64,000 nt of DNA from Erwinia persicina (GCF_014838825.1 NZ_JACYMO010000001.1:1134830-1198829), one strand, 5' to 3'. Positions 20,544-32,957 are shown, counted from the stretch's first letter. Made by a program: numbers and translations. Notes: generated by a model from the sequence alone, not told the origin.

Positions 20544-22130
20544 ATGCCACTATCTACCCCCGTCAGGCGGCAGGTGACTCAGCCGCGCAAGATAGTCTTT
20601 CTCAGTACAACCACAGGTTTTCTCTTTTTTCTGCTGTTTATCATCATCATGCTGACGCTGACCTGGAATCGCCGATCTGCAGAGCATGACCGCCTTGCCA
20701 GCTATACACAGAGTTATGTGGCCAGTGTATTCGCTGATCTGCGCGGTACTCTGCAACCCCTTCAGGCACACACCCTGTCATCCTGTGAGCAGGTGCGTAA
20801 CGACCTCACGCAGCGTTCAGCCTTTGCCCCTAACGTGCGGGCGATTCTGTTAGTCAGTAAGAATAATGCCTTTTGTTCCTCGGCAACCGGGCCGATGCAG
20901 ATGGATATCCATCAGATTTCCCCCCATACCGATATCAGCAACATGACGGATATTCGTCTGATCCCGGGTACGCCGATGATGCGCGGCAACCCCGCTATCG
21001 TCCTGTGGCTTAAAAATCCTGCACAGCCAGGCAGCGGCGTCTTTACCACCCTCAATATCAACCTCACCCCCTATCTTTTACTGGCATCGCGCGATCAGCA
21101 AATCAGCGGCATAGCGATGGCGGCCGGTGAGAGTGCGATGACCAGCTGGAGTGAGCGGGTCATAAAGCGAAGCGCCCTGCCACAGCATGCGTTGCGGACC
21201 ATCGCCATACCGGGATACCCCCTGATCCTCTATCTGTATGGCGATGCCCTGCCACAGCGTGATATCCCTGTTATTCTGCTGGCCGGACTGGTGTTAGGGC
21301 TGTTAGTCACCTGCGGATGTTTCCAGCTGTTCACGCTTCGCCTGCGCCCTGGCAAAGAGATCATGCTGGGTATCAAGCGCGGTGAGTTTCACGTTGAGTA
21401 TCAGCCGGTCATTGAAACCCATAACGGCAAGCCTTACGGACTGGAGGCGCTGCTGCGCTGGACGCATCCAACGGAAGGGCGTATTCCGCCCGATTCGTTT
21501 ATCAGCTATGCCGAAGGGCAGAACCTGATTGTGCCGCTGACCCGGCATCTGTTTACGCTGGTGGCACAGGATGCACATCGCCTGTGCAAGGTGGCCCCGG
21601 CCGGGACGCGGATGGGGGTCAATCTGTCCTCTCATCATCTTAGCCACCCCAGCTTTCGCCAGGACGTGCTGGACTGGATAGCCATGATGCCGCCAAACCA
21701 TTTTGAATATGTCTTTGAAATCACTGAAAGTGCGATGGTCAATGATAATAACGCTGATAAAATATTTGACTGGATCCGCCAGCAGAATATCCGCATCGCC
21801 ATTGATGACTTCGGCACCGGCCACAGCGCGTTAATCTATCTTGAGAAATTCCAGTTTGATTACCTTAAAATTGATCGCGGTTTTGTGCAGAGTATCGGAA
21901 TGGAAACAGTGAATACCCCCGTACTGGATGCCGTGCTCACGCTGGCGAAAAAACTCAATCTTAAAACGGTCGCGGAGGGGGTAGAGACCGCCGGGCAGGC
22001 CCTGTGGCTGATTAATCGTGGCGTTACGCACCTGCAGGGCTTCCTGTTCAGCCGCCCGCTTAACGTGCCGCAGCTGGTCGACTATTATCGGCAGGAACCC
22101 GTACCGTCCCTTAGCGGGGCGCGGGAATGA
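20544..22130 (+). CDS. pdeN: Cyclic-di-GMP phosphodiesterase PdeN (Rtn), CSS-EAL
   Basis: A 528-residue inner-membrane protein. Two membrane helices (about 18-40 and 241-264) enclose a periplasmic CSS domain with Cys111-Ser-Ser, the redox-sensing motif whose disulfide blocks activity. The cytoplasmic EAL domain starts near 280: the EAL signature is EALLRW at 301, metal and general-base residues lie in IDDFGTGHS, and VAEGVET follows. All the residues expected for an active phosphodiesterase appear present. It would lower c-di-GMP and so favour motility over biofilm. The gene lies between mepS and yejA as in E. coli. Confidence 0.94.
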   Translation: MPLSTPVRRQVTQPRKIVFLSTTTGFLFFLLFIIIMLTLTWNRRSAEHDRLASYTQSYVASVFADLRGTLQPLQAHTLSSCEQVRNDLTQRSAFAPNVRAILLVSKNNAFCSSATGPMQMDIHQISPHTDISNMTDIRLIPGTPMMRGNPAIVLWLKNPAQPGSGVFTTLNINLTPYLLLASRDQQISGIAMAAGESAMTSWSERVIKRSALPQHALRTIAIPGYPLILYLYGDALPQRDIPVILLAGLVLGLLVTCGCFQLFTLRLRPGKEIMLGIKRGEFHVEYQPVIETHNGKPYGLEALLRWTHPTEGRIPPDSFISYAEGQNLIVPLTRHLFTLVAQDAHRLCKVAPAGTRMGVNLSSHHLSHPSFRQDVLDWIAMMPPNHFEYVFEITESAMVNDNNADKIFDWIRQQNIRIAIDDFGTGHSALIYLEKFQFDYLKIDRGFVQSIGMETVNTPVLDAVLTLAKKLNLKTVAEGVETAGQALWLINRGVTHLQGFLFSRPLNVPQLVDYYRQEPVPSLSGARE

Positions 22131-22225
22131 CCGGGGTAACCCTTTTAATATCATTGTGTCATCGTGGTTTTACTGCCAGGCTGGCGAAATTAACCAATTT
22201 GTTTCAGGTGGGAGTCTGTTGAACC

Positions 22226-24034
22226 ATGATTATGCGGTGTTTTGTCTTAGTCATCGTCAGCCTGTTTGCGGCCAGCGTGCAGGCCGAGAAAATCAATCAA
22301 AGTGACAGTTTTGCCCAGCTCGGCGTAGCGAAGTATGCCGGGGGTTTCACCCATTTTGATTATGCCAACCCGGCTGCGCCGAAAGGCGGCAGAGTCACCC
22401 TGTCGGCCATCGGTACCTATGATAATTTCAACCGCTTCGCGATGCGCGGCAGCCCGGGCGTCGGCACCGAATCACTCTATGACCACCTGTTTACCTCCTC
22501 GGATGACGAAGTGGGCAGCCTGTATCCACTGATTGCGGAGTTTGCCCGCTACCCTGATGATTTTCGCTGGGTGGAAGTGACAATCAATCCCCGCGCACGT
22601 TTTCAGGATGGTTCACCCATTACTGCAGCGGATGTGGCCTTCACTTTCCACATGTTTATGACCCAGGGCGTGCCGCAGTATCGTGTGTTCTATAAAGGCG
22701 TCACGGCAAAAGCCCTCTCCCGCCTCACCGTGCGCTTCGATCTGCCAAAAGGTGACCGCGATAAGATACTGTCTCTGCTCGCCTCTCCGGTATTTCCGGA
22801 AAAATTCTGGAAGGATCATAACCTCGGCGAACCGTTGCCTGCGCCGCCGTTATCCAGTGGCCCCTATCAGATCACCGCTTATAAAGTGGGCCAGTCGATC
22901 ACCTATTCCCGGGTAAAAAATTACTGGGCGGCGGATCTGCCGGTCAATAAAGGTCGCTATAACTTCGATACCATCCGCTATGACTATTATCTGGACGATA
23001 ACGTGGCGTTTGAAGCCTTTAAAGCCGGTGCGTTTGATTTCCGCACCGAAGGGGCGGCGAAAAAGTGGGCCACTCAGTACACCGGCACTAACTTCGATCG
23101 CGGTTATATCCGCAAAGAAGAGCTGCCTAACACGGTGGCAACCAATACCCAGTGGCTGGCATTTAACACGCAAAAACCTCAGTTTGCCGACCGCCGGGTG
23201 CGGGAAGCCCTGTCCCTGCTGTTTGATTTTGAATGGATGAACAAAGCGCTGTTTTATAACGCCTACAAACGTGTGGACAGCTATTTCCAGAATACTGAAT
23301 ACGCGGCGCGTCACTACCCGGATGCTAAAGAACTGGAAATCCTCGGCCCGTTGAAGGGGCAGTATCCACCAGAGGTGATAGACCAGATCTATCAGCCACC
23401 AACCTCTGACGGTTCCGGCTACGACCGGCCCAAATTACTCCAGGCGCTGTCACTGCTGAAGCAGGCGGGATGGGAGCTGAAAAATCAGCGCCTGGTGAAC
23501 GTCAAAACCGGCAAGCCTTTTGCTTTTGAACTGCTGCTGCGCAGCGGCGGTAATGACCAGTGGGTGCTGCCTTTCCAGCATAATCTGTCACGTGTCGGGA
23601 TCACCATGTCAGTACGCCAGGTGGACAGTTCGCAGTATCTGGCACGCCTGCGCAAACGTGACTTTGATATGCTGCCAACCGTTTACTCCGCTTTCCCGAC
23701 TCCGGATACCGGCCTGCAGTTTTACTGGGCAACCGCTTATATGGATTCCAGCTACAACACGCCAGGCGTCAGCAGCCCGCTGATTGACGATCTGATCGCC
23801 CGCATTAACCAGCATCAGGGCGATGCCCCGGCGCTGCTGACGCTGGGCCGGGTTCTGGATCGTGTCCTGCTGTGGAACTATTACATGATACCGATGTGGT
23901 ATACCGCCAACGACCGTTATGCCTACTGGAACAAGTTTTCGATGCCCGTGACGCGCCCGACCTATGCGCAGGGTTTCGATAACTGGTGGTACGATGTCAA
24001 CAAAGCCGCACAGTTGCCGGCGCAACGTCGCTAA
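22226..24034 (+). CDS. yejA: Periplasmic oligopeptide-binding protein YejA
   Basis: A 602-residue class C solute-binding protein (SBP_bac_5) with a signal peptide of about 20 residues ending VQA. It delivers peptides to YejBEF; the E. coli and Salmonella systems import microcin C and other peptides. [12 protein letters not shown] near residue 44 and the long [18 protein letters not shown] region near 250 are nearly identical in E. coli YejA. ATG at 22226 or 22232 could start it. It is the first gene of yejABEF. Confidence 0.95.
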   Translation: MIMRCFVLVIVSLFAASVQAEKINQSDSFAQLGVAKYAGGFTHFDYANPAAPKGGRVTLSAIGTYDNFNRFAMRGSPGVGTESLYDHLFTSSDDEVGSLYPLIAEFARYPDDFRWVEVTINPRARFQDGSPITAADVAFTFHMFMTQGVPQYRVFYKGVTAKALSRLTVRFDLPKGDRDKILSLLASPVFPEKFWKDHNLGEPLPAPPLSSGPYQITAYKVGQSITYSRVKNYWAADLPVNKGRYNFDTIRYDYYLDDNVAFEAFKAGAFDFRTEGAAKKWATQYTGTNFDRGYIRKEELPNTVATNTQWLAFNTQKPQFADRRVREALSLLFDFEWMNKALFYNAYKRVDSYFQNTEYAARHYPDAKELEILGPLKGQYPPEVIDQIYQPPTSDGSGYDRPKLLQALSLLKQAGWELKNQRLVNVKTGKPFAFELLLRSGGNDQWVLPFQHNLSRVGITMSVRQVDSSQYLARLRKRDFDMLPTVYSAFPTPDTGLQFYWATAYMDSSYNTPGVSSPLIDDLIARINQHQGDAPALLTLGRVLDRVLLWNYYMIPMWYTANDRYAYWNKFSMPVTRPTYAQGFDNWWYDVNKAAQLPAQRR

Positions 24035-24045
24035 GGAGTCTGACT

Positions 24046-25140
24046 GTGGGTGCTTATTTACTTCGTCGATTACTGCTGATCGTCCCTACACTGTGGGCGA
24101 TTATCACCATTAACTTTTTTATTGTGCAGATCGCGCCGGGCGGCCCGGTGGATCAGGCGATTGCCAATATTGAATTCGGCCAGACTACCGGGATGCCGGG
24201 TGCCGCCGGGGAAGGATCGGCTCACGGCCGCAGCGCCCTCAATGCGTCCCCGGGAGAGGGTGAGTATCGCGGTTCACGCGGCCTTGACCCTGAAGTCATC
24301 GCAGAAATTACCCGTCGTTACGGCTTCGATAAGCCGCTGCATGAGCGTTACTTCACCATGCTGTGGAACTACGTGCGGTTTGATTTCGGCGACAGTCTTT
24401 TCCGCAGCAGTTCAGTGATCCAGCTGATCAAAGAGAGCCTGCCGGTCTCGGTCACGCTCGGGCTGTGGAGCACACTCATTATCTACCTGGTGTCGATCCC
24501 GCTGGGGATAAAAAAAGCGGTGCGCAACGGCAGCGCCTTTGATATGTGGAGCAGCACGCTGATCATCATCGGCTATGCTATTCCGTCTTTCCTGTTCGGT
24601 ATTATCTTGATTGTGGTGTTTGCCGGGGGCAGCTACCTTGACTGGTTCCCACTGCGCGGGCTGGTCTCGCCGCAGTTTGACAGCCTGCCGTGGTATGGCA
24701 AAGTGACCGACTATCTCTGGCATATCTGCCTGCCGGTGCTGGCAACGGTCATCGGCGGCTTCGCCACCCTCACCATGCTGACGAAAAATTCGTTTATGGA
24801 TGAAATCCGCAAGCAGTATGTGGTGACCGCCCGGGCTAAAGGGCTGGACGAGAAAAAAATTCTCTACCGCCATGTCTTCCGTAACGCCATGCTGTTAGTC
24901 ATCGCCGGATTCCCTGCCACCTTTATCAGCATGTTTTTCACCGGTTCACTGCTGATTGAAGTGATGTTCTCCCTCAACGGCCTCGGGCTGCTGGGCTACG
25001 ATGCTACCATTCAGCGCGATTATCCGGTGATGTTCGGCACGCTGTATATTTTTACTCTGATTGGCCTGCTGCTGAATATTCTCAGCGATATTACCTATAC
25101 GCTGGTTGACCCGCGCATTGATTTCGAGGGCCGCTCATGA
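24046..25140 (+). CDS. yejB: Peptide ABC transporter permease YejB
   Basis: A 364-residue permease of the DppB/OppB type with six membrane segments and the EAA-like loop with ARAKGL near residue 263. The start is GTG at 24046 ([10 protein letters not shown]), chosen because AAGGAG stands 6 bp upstream and E. coli YejB begins at the same residue; an upstream in-frame ATG would overlap yejA. The stop overlaps the yejE start as ATGA. Confidence 0.94.
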   Translation: MGAYLLRRLLLIVPTLWAIITINFFIVQIAPGGPVDQAIANIEFGQTTGMPGAAGEGSAHGRSALNASPGEGEYRGSRGLDPEVIAEITRRYGFDKPLHERYFTMLWNYVRFDFGDSLFRSSSVIQLIKESLPVSVTLGLWSTLIIYLVSIPLGIKKAVRNGSAFDMWSSTLIIIGYAIPSFLFGIILIVVFAGGSYLDWFPLRGLVSPQFDSLPWYGKVTDYLWHICLPVLATVIGGFATLTMLTKNSFMDEIRKQYVVTARAKGLDEKKILYRHVFRNAMLLVIAGFPATFISMFFTGSLLIEVMFSLNGLGLLGYDATIQRDYPVMFGTLYIFTLIGLLLNILSDITYTLVDPRIDFEGRS

Positions 25141-26162
25141 GCCGTTTAAACCCGATTAATCAGGCGCGCTGGGCGCGTTTTCGCCATAACCGTCGGGGCT
25201 ACTGGTCACTGTGGATCTTTGCCGTGCTGTTTATTGTCTGCCTGGGCGCGGAGCTGCTGGCCAATGATAAGCCGTTAATCGTGCATTATCAGGACCGCAC
25301 TTACTTCCCGCTGCTGGTGAAGTATCAGGAGAGCGATTTCGGTGGCCCGCTGGCAACCCCGGCCGACTATCAGGATCCCTGGCTGAAATCCCGTCTGAGT
25401 CAGAGCGGCTGGGCACTCTGGGCCCCGATCCGCTTTGGTGATGATACGATTAATTTTGCCAGCACGGTGCCCTTCCCTTCGCCACCGTCAGCGCAAAACT
25501 GGTTAGGCACGGATGCTAACGGCGGCGACGTGCTGTCACGCATCCTGTATGGCACACGCATCTCACTGCTGTTCGGGCTGATGCTGACAGTAGCTTCCAG
25601 CGTGATAGGCATTTTTGCCGGGGCGGTGCAGGGCTACTTTGGCGGCCGGGTCGACCTGTGGGGACAGCGCTTTATCGAGGTCTGGTCTGGAATGCCCACC
25701 CTGTTCCTGATTATTCTGCTCTCCAGCGTGATACAGCCGGGTTTCTGGTGGCTGCTGGGTATCACCGTGCTCTTTGGCTGGATGGGCCTGGTGGGCGTGG
25801 TGCGGGCAGAGTTCCTGCGCACCCGTAACTTTGACTATATCCGGGCTGCACAGGCGATGGGGGTCAGCGACTGGCGCATTATGTCCCGGCATATGTTGCC
25901 AAACGCCATGGTAGCGACCCTGACCTACCTGCCCTTTATTCTCTGCGGGTCGATTACCACCCTGACCTCACTGGATTTCCTCGGCTTTGGCCTGCCGCTG
26001 GGATCGCCTTCGCTGGGTGAGCTGCTGTTACAGGGCAAAAATAACCTGCAGGCACCGTGGCTGGGCCTGACCGCGTTCTTCTCACTGGCGATCCTACTGT
26101 CGCTGTTAATCTTTATTGGTGAAGCGGTACGCGACGCCTTTGACCCGAGCAAGGTGTATTGA
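25137..26162 (+). CDS. yejE: Peptide ABC transporter permease YejE
   Basis: A 341-residue DppC/OppC-type permease. It has an N-terminal membrane helix, a long periplasmic segment typical of YejE, then five helices with the loop [13 protein letters not shown]. The gene overlaps yejB by four bases and is followed by yejF after one base, so the operon is tightly coupled. It pairs with YejB to form the membrane channel. Confidence 0.95.
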   Translation: MSRLNPINQARWARFRHNRRGYWSLWIFAVLFIVCLGAELLANDKPLIVHYQDRTYFPLLVKYQESDFGGPLATPADYQDPWLKSRLSQSGWALWAPIRFGDDTINFASTVPFPSPPSAQNWLGTDANGGDVLSRILYGTRISLLFGLMLTVASSVIGIFAGAVQGYFGGRVDLWGQRFIEVWSGMPTLFLIILLSSVIQPGFWWLLGITVLFGWMGLVGVVRAEFLRTRNFDYIRAAQAMGVSDWRIMSRHMLPNAMVATLTYLPFILCGSITTLTSLDFLGFGLPLGSPSLGELLLQGKNNLQAPWLGLTAFFSLAILLSLLIFIGEAVRDAFDPSKVY

Positions 26163-26163
26163 T

Positions 26164-27747
26164 ATGGCGCTGCTTACCATTCAGGATCTCAGTATTGCTT
26201 TTCGCCAGGGCGGCGAAGAGCGCCGGGTAGTGGACGGGCTGTCCCTGTCGGTGGACGCCGGTGAAACGCTGGCGCTGGTGGGCGAGTCCGGTTCAGGAAA
26301 AAGCGTGACTGCCCTGTCGGTGATGCGCCTGCTGCCCACTCCGCCAGTGGTTTACCCGCAGGGGGATATTCTCTTTGACGGACAGAGTGTGCTGCACGCC
26401 GATGAACGCACGCTGCGCGGGCTGAGGGGGAATCGCATCGCGATGATCTTCCAGGAGCCGATGGTATCGCTTAACCCACTGCACAACATTGAAAAACAGC
26501 TGTACGAGGTACTGTCACTGCATCGCGGAATGCGCCGTGAGGCGGCGCGGGCCGAAATGCTGACCTGTCTGGATCGCGTCGGCATCCGTCAGGCAGCCAG
26601 CCGCCTGAACGATTTCCCGCATCAGCTTTCCGGCGGCGAACGCCAGCGCGTGATGATTGCGATGGCGCTGCTGACCCAGCCCGAACTGTTGATCGCAGAT
26701 GAGCCTACTACCGCGCTGGATGTCACCGTGCAGGCACAGATCCTCACGCTGCTGAAAGAGCTGAAGCAGGAGCTCAATATGGGGCTGTTGTTTATTACGC
26801 ATAACCTGAATATTGTTCAGCGTCTGGCAGACAGCGTCACCGTGATGCGCAACGGGCAGGCGGTAGAACACAATACCACTCGCCAGCTGTTCAGCGCCCC
26901 GCAGCACGCCTATACCCAGCAGCTGCTGAATGCCGAACCCGAAGGACAGCCTGACCCGGCAGATGCGCACGCAGAGCCGCTGTTGCGCGTGGAAAATCTG
27001 GCTGTCGCCTTTCCGATTAAGCAGGGGCTGATGAGGCGCACGGTGGGCTACCATCACGCTCTGAAATCCCTCAGTTTTACCCTGCGGCCGGGCGAAAGCC
27101 TCGGCCTGGTGGGCGAGTCAGGCTCCGGTAAAAGCACGACCGGACTGGCCCTGCTGCGCCTGCTGCACTCGGAGGGTGAAATCTGGTTTAACCAGCAGCC
27201 GCTGCACCGGTGGAACCGCCGGGAAATGCTGCCGGTACGCCGTCAGATCCAGGTGGTGTTCCAGGATCCCAACTCGTCACTGAATCCCCGGCTGAACGTA
27301 TTGCAGATTATTGCCGAAGGCCTGCAGGTACATCACCCTGAGCTGAACGCAGCCGAACGCGAGACGCGGGTGATCACCGCCATGCAGGATGTTGGGCTGG
27401 ATCCGGATACACGTCAACGCTATCCGTCCGAGTTTTCCGGCGGTCAGCGCCAGCGCATCGCGATTGCCCGCGCGCTGATCCTGCAGCCGCAACTGATCAT
27501 CCTTGATGAGCCAACCTCATCCCTTGATCGATCGGTGCAGAAGCAGATCCTTGCACTGCTGAAAAAGCTTCAGCAGCAGCACCGACTGGCGTATATCTTT
27601 ATCAGTCACGATCTGCGCGTGGTGCGGTCGCTGTGCCATCAGGTGGTGGTACTGCGTCAGGGAGAAGTGGTGGAACAGGGCGGGTGTGAGGCGATTTTCA
27701 GCGCACCGCAGCAGAGTTATACGCAACAGCTGCTGGCACTGGCCTGA
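26164..27747 (+). CDS. yejF: Peptide ABC transporter, fused double ATPase YejF
   Basis: A 527-residue protein with two ABC domains in one chain, the equivalents of DppD and DppF. Walker A motifs GESGSGKS occur near residues 41 and 319. Signatures LSGGERQRV and FSGGQRQRI and two Walker B motifs ([20 protein letters not shown]) are intact, so both sites look active. The start at 26164 is the first ATG after the yejE stop and matches E. coli. It ends the yej operon. Confidence 0.96.
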   Translation: MALLTIQDLSIAFRQGGEERRVVDGLSLSVDAGETLALVGESGSGKSVTALSVMRLLPTPPVVYPQGDILFDGQSVLHADERTLRGLRGNRIAMIFQEPMVSLNPLHNIEKQLYEVLSLHRGMRREAARAEMLTCLDRVGIRQAASRLNDFPHQLSGGERQRVMIAMALLTQPELLIADEPTTALDVTVQAQILTLLKELKQELNMGLLFITHNLNIVQRLADSVTVMRNGQAVEHNTTRQLFSAPQHAYTQQLLNAEPEGQPDPADAHAEPLLRVENLAVAFPIKQGLMRRTVGYHHALKSLSFTLRPGESLGLVGESGSGKSTTGLALLRLLHSEGEIWFNQQPLHRWNRREMLPVRRQIQVVFQDPNSSLNPRLNVLQIIAEGLQVHHPELNAAERETRVITAMQDVGLDPDTRQRYPSEFSGGQRQRIAIARALILQPQLIILDEPTSSLDRSVQKQILALLKKLQQQHRLAYIFISHDLRVVRSLCHQVVVLRQGEVVEQGGCEAIFSAPQQSYTQQLLALA

Positions 27748-27758
27748 GGGACAGACGT

Positions 27759-28103
27759 TCAGGCACGACGGTCAATAAGAAAAGGTTCGGCAATACCCAC
27801 GCCGAAGCTTTTCAGCCGGCAGGTGGTGGCGGACTCATCGTCGCGATGCACAAACAGGCAGGGTTCCCCTTCCCACTCGACAACGGAACAGGCCAGTTGG
27901 ATCTCAGCCAGCGCAGCTTCAATTTTTTGCATGATTTCCCACGCACAGGCACCGTCATGACTCAGCAGACGCAGCCCTATCAGGTCATCTTCACTGTTCA
28001 GCCCGTTCAGCGCCTGCGCTTCGATCACCTGCCCGATGGGGCTGGCGCACCAGCGATAGCGTTGCGGCAAACGATGTACCACCGAATGTTGTAGCGTATT
28101 CAA
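27759..28103 (-). CDS. yejG: Conserved hypothetical protein YejG
   Basis: A 114-residue soluble protein with no known domain. The ends are highly conserved with E. coli YejG: LQHSVVHRLPQRYRW at the N-terminus and CRLKSFGVGIAEPF at the C-terminus. Function unknown. It is convergent with yejF, with only 11 bp between the stops. Confidence 0.9.
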   Translation of the reverse strand: MNTLQHSVVHRLPQRYRWCASPIGQVIEAQALNGLNSEDDLIGLRLLSHDGACAWEIMQKIEAALAEIQLACSVVEWEGEPCLFVHRDDESATTCRLKSFGVGIAEPFLIDRRA

Positions 28104-28430
28104 CAGGGTTCCCCAGAGCGATTTTTAAACAATTTTTTCACAAATAATTCACAAGGTAAATCATCATTTCGCACTAGCCGTTCAAGCTACTAATAACTGG
28201 TACTATTTACCCTGCAGACAGTGACCGGCTGACGAAAAAAAACCTGTCTCCGGCCTTTTTTTGAGAGCAAGATCTCATTTATTTGTTACTTTTACCGCGT
28301 TCGTGAGGCGATAACAATCGTTTTTAAACCGATATTGTTACTTTTTTCAGGTAAGGTTTTTACAAATAAGCAACATGGCGAGGCAGCCTGCGCGTGCAGG
28401 GCGACGATACGTCGTCGCCCTGATGCGGAG
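28104..28430. other. Gene-free AT-rich interval between yejG and bcr
   Basis: These 327 bp hold the yejG promoter region, several T-runs (for example 28257-28263) and a GC hairpin before bcr. No gene or RNA that I can name is visible. Confidence 0.55.
28398..28421 (-). terminator. Hairpin downstream of bcr
   Basis: A perfect 10-bp stem AGGGCGACGA/TCGTCGCCCT with loop TACG lies nine bases past the bcr stop. No U-tract follows, so termination may be weak or Rho-aided. Confidence 0.55.
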
Positions 28431-29633
28431 TCAGCCAGCGGCCTGGGTATGGCGAGGGCGTGAAGCGTAGATAAACAGCAGGATTGAAACCGTGGCGCAG
28501 ATAAAGATCGCGCCTACCATCGGCCAGGCGCTGGTGAAGGTAAAGGTCGACAGCAGTGCTCCCGCCAGCGCTCCGACGCCAAAGCGTAGCGTCCCTGCCA
28601 GCGAGGATGCCGTTCCGGCCATGTGGGGGAACTCCTCCAGTATCACCGCCATCGCGTTGGAGGAGACCATCGCCACGCAGCCGATAAACATCGCCACGCC
28701 AAATACCAGCGGTAAAAAGCCAAGATTAAGCGCGCTGACCACCACCAGCCAGACCCCCATCGAGAACTGGATCAGCAGACCAAAACGGAACATCACCAGC
28801 GGGCCAAAGCGGCGTACGCAGCGGCTGTTCAGCAGCGTCATCAGGAACAGGAATACCACGTTCAGGGCAAAGTAATAGCCAAAGTCCTGCGGCGATATAT
28901 GGTTCAGTTCTATATAGACAAACGGCCCGACATTCAGGAAGGAAAACAGCCCGGCAAACGAAAATCCGCTTGCCAGCATATAGCTGAACACGCGCTTATG
29001 ACGGAAAAGCGACAGGAAGTTACGCAGCGTGGTTCGCAGACTGAAGGGCTGCCGCTTCTCTTTTGGCAGCGTCTCTTTTATCTGGGTCACTACCAGCAGC
29101 GTGGTGACCACCGCTGCGGCAGAGATCGTCCAGAAAATCGCGTGCCAGCTCCAGATCAGTAGCATCCAGCCGCCGACGATCGGCGCCAGCAGCGGCGCGA
29201 TGGTCGTCACCAGCATGACAAAGGACATCATCCGTGAAAACTCCTCTTTCGAGTAGCTGTCACGCATCAGGGCGCTGATCACCACGCTGCCCGCCGCCGC
29301 CGACAGGCCGTGCAGGAAACGCAGCGTGATCAGCTGATCGATGGTTTGTGCCAGCGCACAGGCGGCGGCGGCAATGGCAAAGATCAGCGTTCCCGCCGCG
29401 ATCACCGGCTTGCGGCCAAAACTGTCTGCCAGCGGTCCGTAAATTAACTGGCCCAGCGCAAAGCCGAGGATATAGGCATTCAGCGTCATCTGAACGCTGC
29501 CCGCCGGGACCGAGAACTCACGCGCAATCTGCGGTAAGGCCGGAAGATACATATCGATCGACAGCGGCATCAGCATGGCCAGCAGGCCGAGGATCACCAC
29601 TAACCCGGTGGACGAGTTTTTATCTTTTGCCAC
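28431..29633 (-). CDS. bcr: Bcr/CflA family drug efflux MFS transporter
   Basis: A 400-residue DHA1-type multidrug exporter with 12 membrane segments (bicyclomycin, sulfonamides and dipeptides for E. coli Bcr). The signature [11 protein letters not shown] is near residue 27 and the motif A loop [12 protein letters not shown] near residue 66. It follows rsuA by 30 bp in the same direction, as in E. coli, and is probably cotranscribed with it. Confidence 0.93.
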   Translation of the reverse strand: MAKDKNSSTGLVVILGLLAMLMPLSIDMYLPALPQIAREFSVPAGSVQMTLNAYILGFALGQLIYGPLADSFGRKPVIAAGTLIFAIAAAACALAQTIDQLITLRFLHGLSAAAGSVVISALMRDSYSKEEFSRMMSFVMLVTTIAPLLAPIVGGWMLLIWSWHAIFWTISAAAVVTTLLVVTQIKETLPKEKRQPFSLRTTLRNFLSLFRHKRVFSYMLASGFSFAGLFSFLNVGPFVYIELNHISPQDFGYYFALNVVFLFLMTLLNSRCVRRFGPLVMFRFGLLIQFSMGVWLVVVSALNLGFLPLVFGVAMFIGCVAMVSSNAMAVILEEFPHMAGTASSLAGTLRFGVGALAGALLSTFTFTSAWPMVGAIFICATVSILLFIYASRPRHTQAAG

Positions 29634-29663
29634 GCACTGCCCCTTTGATCGACAAAAAGTTAA

Positions 29664-30368
29664 CTAGCGCGTCAGTCCGACGCTGGCAATTTCTTCTTCC
29701 GTTAACGGCCGGTACTCGCCGGGTTCCATGTCAGCATCGAGCTGAATGGCACCGATGCGCTCACGATGCAGTCCGACAACGTGATTACCAACGGCAGCAA
29801 ACATCCGTTTGACCTGGTGATAGCGCCCTTCACTGATCGTCAGGCGAACCTGGTGCGGGTCGATCACCTCCAGCGTTGCCGGTTTGGTCAGCGTTTTTTC
29901 ATTATGCAGTTGAACCCCGTCAGCAAACTGCTGCGCAGTGTCATCACTGAGCGGGGATTCCAGCGTCACCAGATAGGTTTTCTCGCAGTGGTGGCGCGGA
30001 GAGGTGATGCGGTGTGACCACTGACCGTCATCGGTCATCAGCACCAAACCAGTGGTGTCGATATCCAGGCGTCCGGCGGCATGAAGCTTGTAGGCCGAGG
30101 GTTCCTCCAGGAAGAACAGCACCGTAGGATGATCCGGATCTTCTGTAGAACAGACGTAGCCCACCGGCTTGTTCAGCATAAAGTAGCGCGGGCCGTGCTG
30201 CTGTTGCAGCGGGTTGCCATCATATTCAACCGCGCTGTCCGGGCTCAGTTTAAATGCACTATCGCGTACAACGTCACCGTCTACGGTCACTTTCTTTGCA
30301 CGAATCTCACGCCCGGCGATGACACGGCTGACTTCCAGTTGCTGGGATATAAATTTATCAAGTCGCAT
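29664..30368 (-). CDS. rsuA: 16S rRNA pseudouridine(516) synthase RsuA
   Basis: A 234-residue pseudouridine synthase that modifies U516 of 16S rRNA. An N-terminal S4 domain ([15 protein letters not shown]) precedes the catalytic domain, whose motif [14 protein letters not shown] near residue 100 contains the nucleophilic aspartate. Length agrees with the E. coli enzyme. It heads the rsuA-bcr unit and is divergent from radD. Confidence 0.95.
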   Translation of the reverse strand: MRLDKFISQQLEVSRVIAGREIRAKKVTVDGDVVRDSAFKLSPDSAVEYDGNPLQQQHGPRYFMLNKPVGYVCSTEDPDHPTVLFFLEEPSAYKLHAAGRLDIDTTGLVLMTDDGQWSHRITSPRHHCEKTYLVTLESPLSDDTAQQFADGVQLHNEKTLTKPATLEVIDPHQVRLTISEGRYHQVKRMFAAVGNHVVGLHRERIGAIQLDADMEPGEYRPLTEEEIASVGLTR

Positions 30369-30572
30369 TAACTCTGCACTGCCTGTAATTAGTTTGGAAT
30401 GGAAACGGACGATAATCGTCTTATGATGTGGCGCAGGGCGCTCATCGGGAATGGAGACGTCAACAGATAAGCCACAAGTATAGCGGCAGAAGCCACTGAG
30501 GCACAGAGGGTATCGTATTCTTATGGCGCTTTCATGGCATAATGTCCCTTTGTTGCTGCTTTACAGGTCTTC

Positions 30573-32327
30573 ATGTCGTTTACCTTACGCCCCTATCAGC
30601 AGGAAGCCGTTGATGCCACTATCAGCTACTTCCGCCACTCCTCCCAGCCTGCGGCGATCGTCCTGCCCACCGGGGCGGGCAAAAGCCTGGTGATCGCGGA
30701 ACTGGCGCGCGTGGCGCGTGGACGCGTGCTGGTGCTGGCTCATGTCAAAGAGCTGGTTGCTCAGAACCATGCTAAATATCAGGCTTACGGGCTGGAGGCC
30801 GATATCTTCGCCGCCGGACTACAGCGTAAAGAGAGCCAGGCCAAAGTGGTCTTTGGCAGCGTGCAGTCCGTCGCCCGGAATCTGGCACAGTTCAGCGCAG
30901 AGTTCTCCCTGCTGATCATCGATGAGTGCCATCGTATCAGCGATGCGGAAGACAGCCAGTATCAGCAAATTATCAATCAGCTGCGTCAGCACAATCCGCA
31001 ACTGCGGCTGCTGGGACTGACCGCCACCCCTTACCGGCTGGGGAAAGGCTGGATTTATCAGTTTCATTATCACGGTATGGTCAGAGGCAACGAACGCGCT
31101 TTCTTCCGTGACTGTATTTATGAGCTGCCGCTGCGCTATATGATTAAGCATGGCTTCCTGGTCCCGCCTGAGCGGCTGGATATGCCGGTGGTACAGTACG
31201 ATTTCAGCCGTTTGCAGGCGCAGGAAAATGGCCTGTTCAGCGAGGCGGACCTGAATCGAGAGCTCAGGCAGCAACAGCGTATCACCCCACATATCATCCA
31301 GCAGATTGTGGAATTCGCCCAACAGCGCGAAGGGGTAATGATTTTCGCCGCGACGGTCGAACATGCCCGCGAAGTACTCGGTCTGCTGCCCGGCAGCAAA
31401 GCGCTGATCAGCGCCGGTACGCCTGCCGCGGAGCGTGATGCCATGATTACCGCATTTAAAGCCCGCGAACTACGCTACATGGTGAACGTTGCCGTGCTGA
31501 CAACCGGATTTGATGCCCCGCATGTCGACCTGATCGCGATTCTGCGTCCGACCGAATCGGTCAGCCTGTATCAGCAAATTGTCGGGCGCGGGCTGCGCCT
31601 GAGCCCGGGTAAGACCGACTGTCTGATCCTCGATTATGCCGGAAACCCTCACGATCTTTTTACGCCTGAAGTGGGCGCACCGAAGGGAAAAAGCGACAAC
31701 CAGCCGGTACAGGTCTTCTGTCCGGGCTGTGGCTTTGCCAACACCTTTTGGGGAAAGGCGACTGAAGATGGCACGATTATCGAACATTTTGGCCGTCGCT
31801 GTCAGGGGGTGCTGGAAGACGATGACGGGCAGCGCGAACAGTGCGACTACCGTTTTCGCTTTAAAAACTGTCCGCACTGTCACGCTGAAAATGATATTGC
31901 CGCGCGGCGCTGCCGGGAGTGCGATGCCATTCTGGTCGACCCGGATGATATGTTGAAAGCCGCGCTGAAGCTGAAGGACGCTCTGGTGCTGCGCTGCGCT
32001 GCGATGGTGCTGGAAAGCGGCAGTGATGCCCAGGGAGAATGGCTCAAGGCGCGCTACTTTGATGAAGAGGCCACGGAGGTCAGCGAACGTTTCCGACTGA
32101 AAACCCCGGCCCAGCGCACCGCCTTTGAGCAGCTGTTCCTGCGCCCTCATCAGCGTGCCCCTGGGGTCCCGCTGGGGTGGAAGAACGCCGCTGATATTCT
32201 CGCGCTCCAGCCGCTGCTGCGCCACCCCGATTTTGTCGTTGCGCGTAAACAGCGCCATTTCTGGCAGATTCGTGAGAAAGTATTCGATTATCAAGGACGC
32301 TTTCGGCGGGCGAACGAATTGCGCTAA
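30573..32327 (+). CDS. radD: DEAD/H helicase-like repair protein RadD (YejH)
   Basis: A 584-residue superfamily 2 ATPase acting in double-strand break repair and recombination in E. coli. Walker A PTGAGKS is near residue 31, the DECH box near residue 115 and the helicase C domain with [10 protein letters not shown] near residue 335. Two zinc-finger-like cysteine sets lie in the C-terminal third (CPGC near 385; CPHCH and CREC near 435-455). Length equals YejH. It is divergent from rsuA and upstream of rplY. Confidence 0.94.
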   Translation: MSFTLRPYQQEAVDATISYFRHSSQPAAIVLPTGAGKSLVIAELARVARGRVLVLAHVKELVAQNHAKYQAYGLEADIFAAGLQRKESQAKVVFGSVQSVARNLAQFSAEFSLLIIDECHRISDAEDSQYQQIINQLRQHNPQLRLLGLTATPYRLGKGWIYQFHYHGMVRGNERAFFRDCIYELPLRYMIKHGFLVPPERLDMPVVQYDFSRLQAQENGLFSEADLNRELRQQQRITPHIIQQIVEFAQQREGVMIFAATVEHAREVLGLLPGSKALISAGTPAAERDAMITAFKARELRYMVNVAVLTTGFDAPHVDLIAILRPTESVSLYQQIVGRGLRLSPGKTDCLILDYAGNPHDLFTPEVGAPKGKSDNQPVQVFCPGCGFANTFWGKATEDGTIIEHFGRRCQGVLEDDDGQREQCDYRFRFKNCPHCHAENDIAARRCRECDAILVDPDDMLKAALKLKDALVLRCAAMVLESGSDAQGEWLKARYFDEEATEVSERFRLKTPAQRTAFEQLFLRPHQRAPGVPLGWKNAADILALQPLLRHPDFVVARKQRHFWQIREKVFDYQGRFRRANELR

Positions 32328-32497
32328 AACGGGCTTCCGGCGTGGCGCTGCCTGCATTATGACGTATTACATTGCCTGTATGGGCAAAGCCGGGTATAAT
32401 CCCGCCCGCTTTTGCCTGGCTCTGCCGGACAAAAGCTGAACACTCCACCTGTTGCTGGGTCGCCTGTAGCAGGAATAAAACTTGAAGAGACTTAAAA

Positions 32498-32782
32498 ATG
32501 TTCACTATTAATGTTGAAGCTCGTAAAGAGCAGGGCAAGGGTGCGAGCCGCCGCCTGCGTTTAGCTAACAAATTCCCGGCCATCATCTATGGCGGAAATG
32601 AAGCAGCTGTTGCTATCGAACTGGACCACGACTCCGTACTGAACCTGCAGGCGAAGCCTGGTTTCTACGACGAAGTTCTGACCCTGGTTGTTGATGGCAA
32701 AGAAACCAAAGTAAAAGTGCAGGCTGTTCAGCGTCACCCGTTCAAGCCAAAACTGCACCACATCGACTTCGTTCGCGCTTAA
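32498..32782 (+). CDS. rplY: 50S ribosomal protein L25
   Basis: A 94-residue 5S rRNA-binding ribosomal protein of the short gammaproteobacterial type, beginning [15 protein letters not shown] and ending [13 protein letters not shown]. The 170-bp leader from radD holds GGTATAAT (32392-32399), a good -10 element. E. coli L25 regulates its own mRNA through the leader; whether this leader does so was not assessed. A strong terminator follows. Confidence 0.97.
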   Translation: MFTINVEARKEQGKGASRRLRLANKFPAIIYGGNEAAVAIELDHDSVLNLQAKPGFYDEVLTLVVDGKETKVKVQAVQRHPFKPKLHHIDFVRA

Positions 32783-32802
32783 TCGCTCGTTCGTTTGATG
32801 TG

Positions 32803-32834
32803 AAAAAAACGCCGCTTTATGCGGCGTTTTTTTT
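32803..32834. terminator. Bidirectional terminator between rplY and yejK
   Basis: Stem AAAACGCCGC/GCGGCGTTTT with loop TTTAT is flanked by A-run and T-run, suitable for both convergent genes. Confidence 0.93.
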
Positions 32835-32957
32835 CGTCTGAAGCAGCCCGGTCGGTTTGCCTTGCGCTGCGGCAGAAGATGACCTTTTCCGCTCATTGCG
32901 ACAACAGAATGCGAAGCGGGCCGCAAAAGCAGGCCCGCCACCCGGGTAACGGGTCGG

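Noticed and set aside
28190-28270. Possible small RNA with T7 terminator between yejG and bcr
   Set aside because: The T-run at 28257 is not preceded by a stable inverted repeat; the similar CCTG...CCGGC segments are direct, not inverted.
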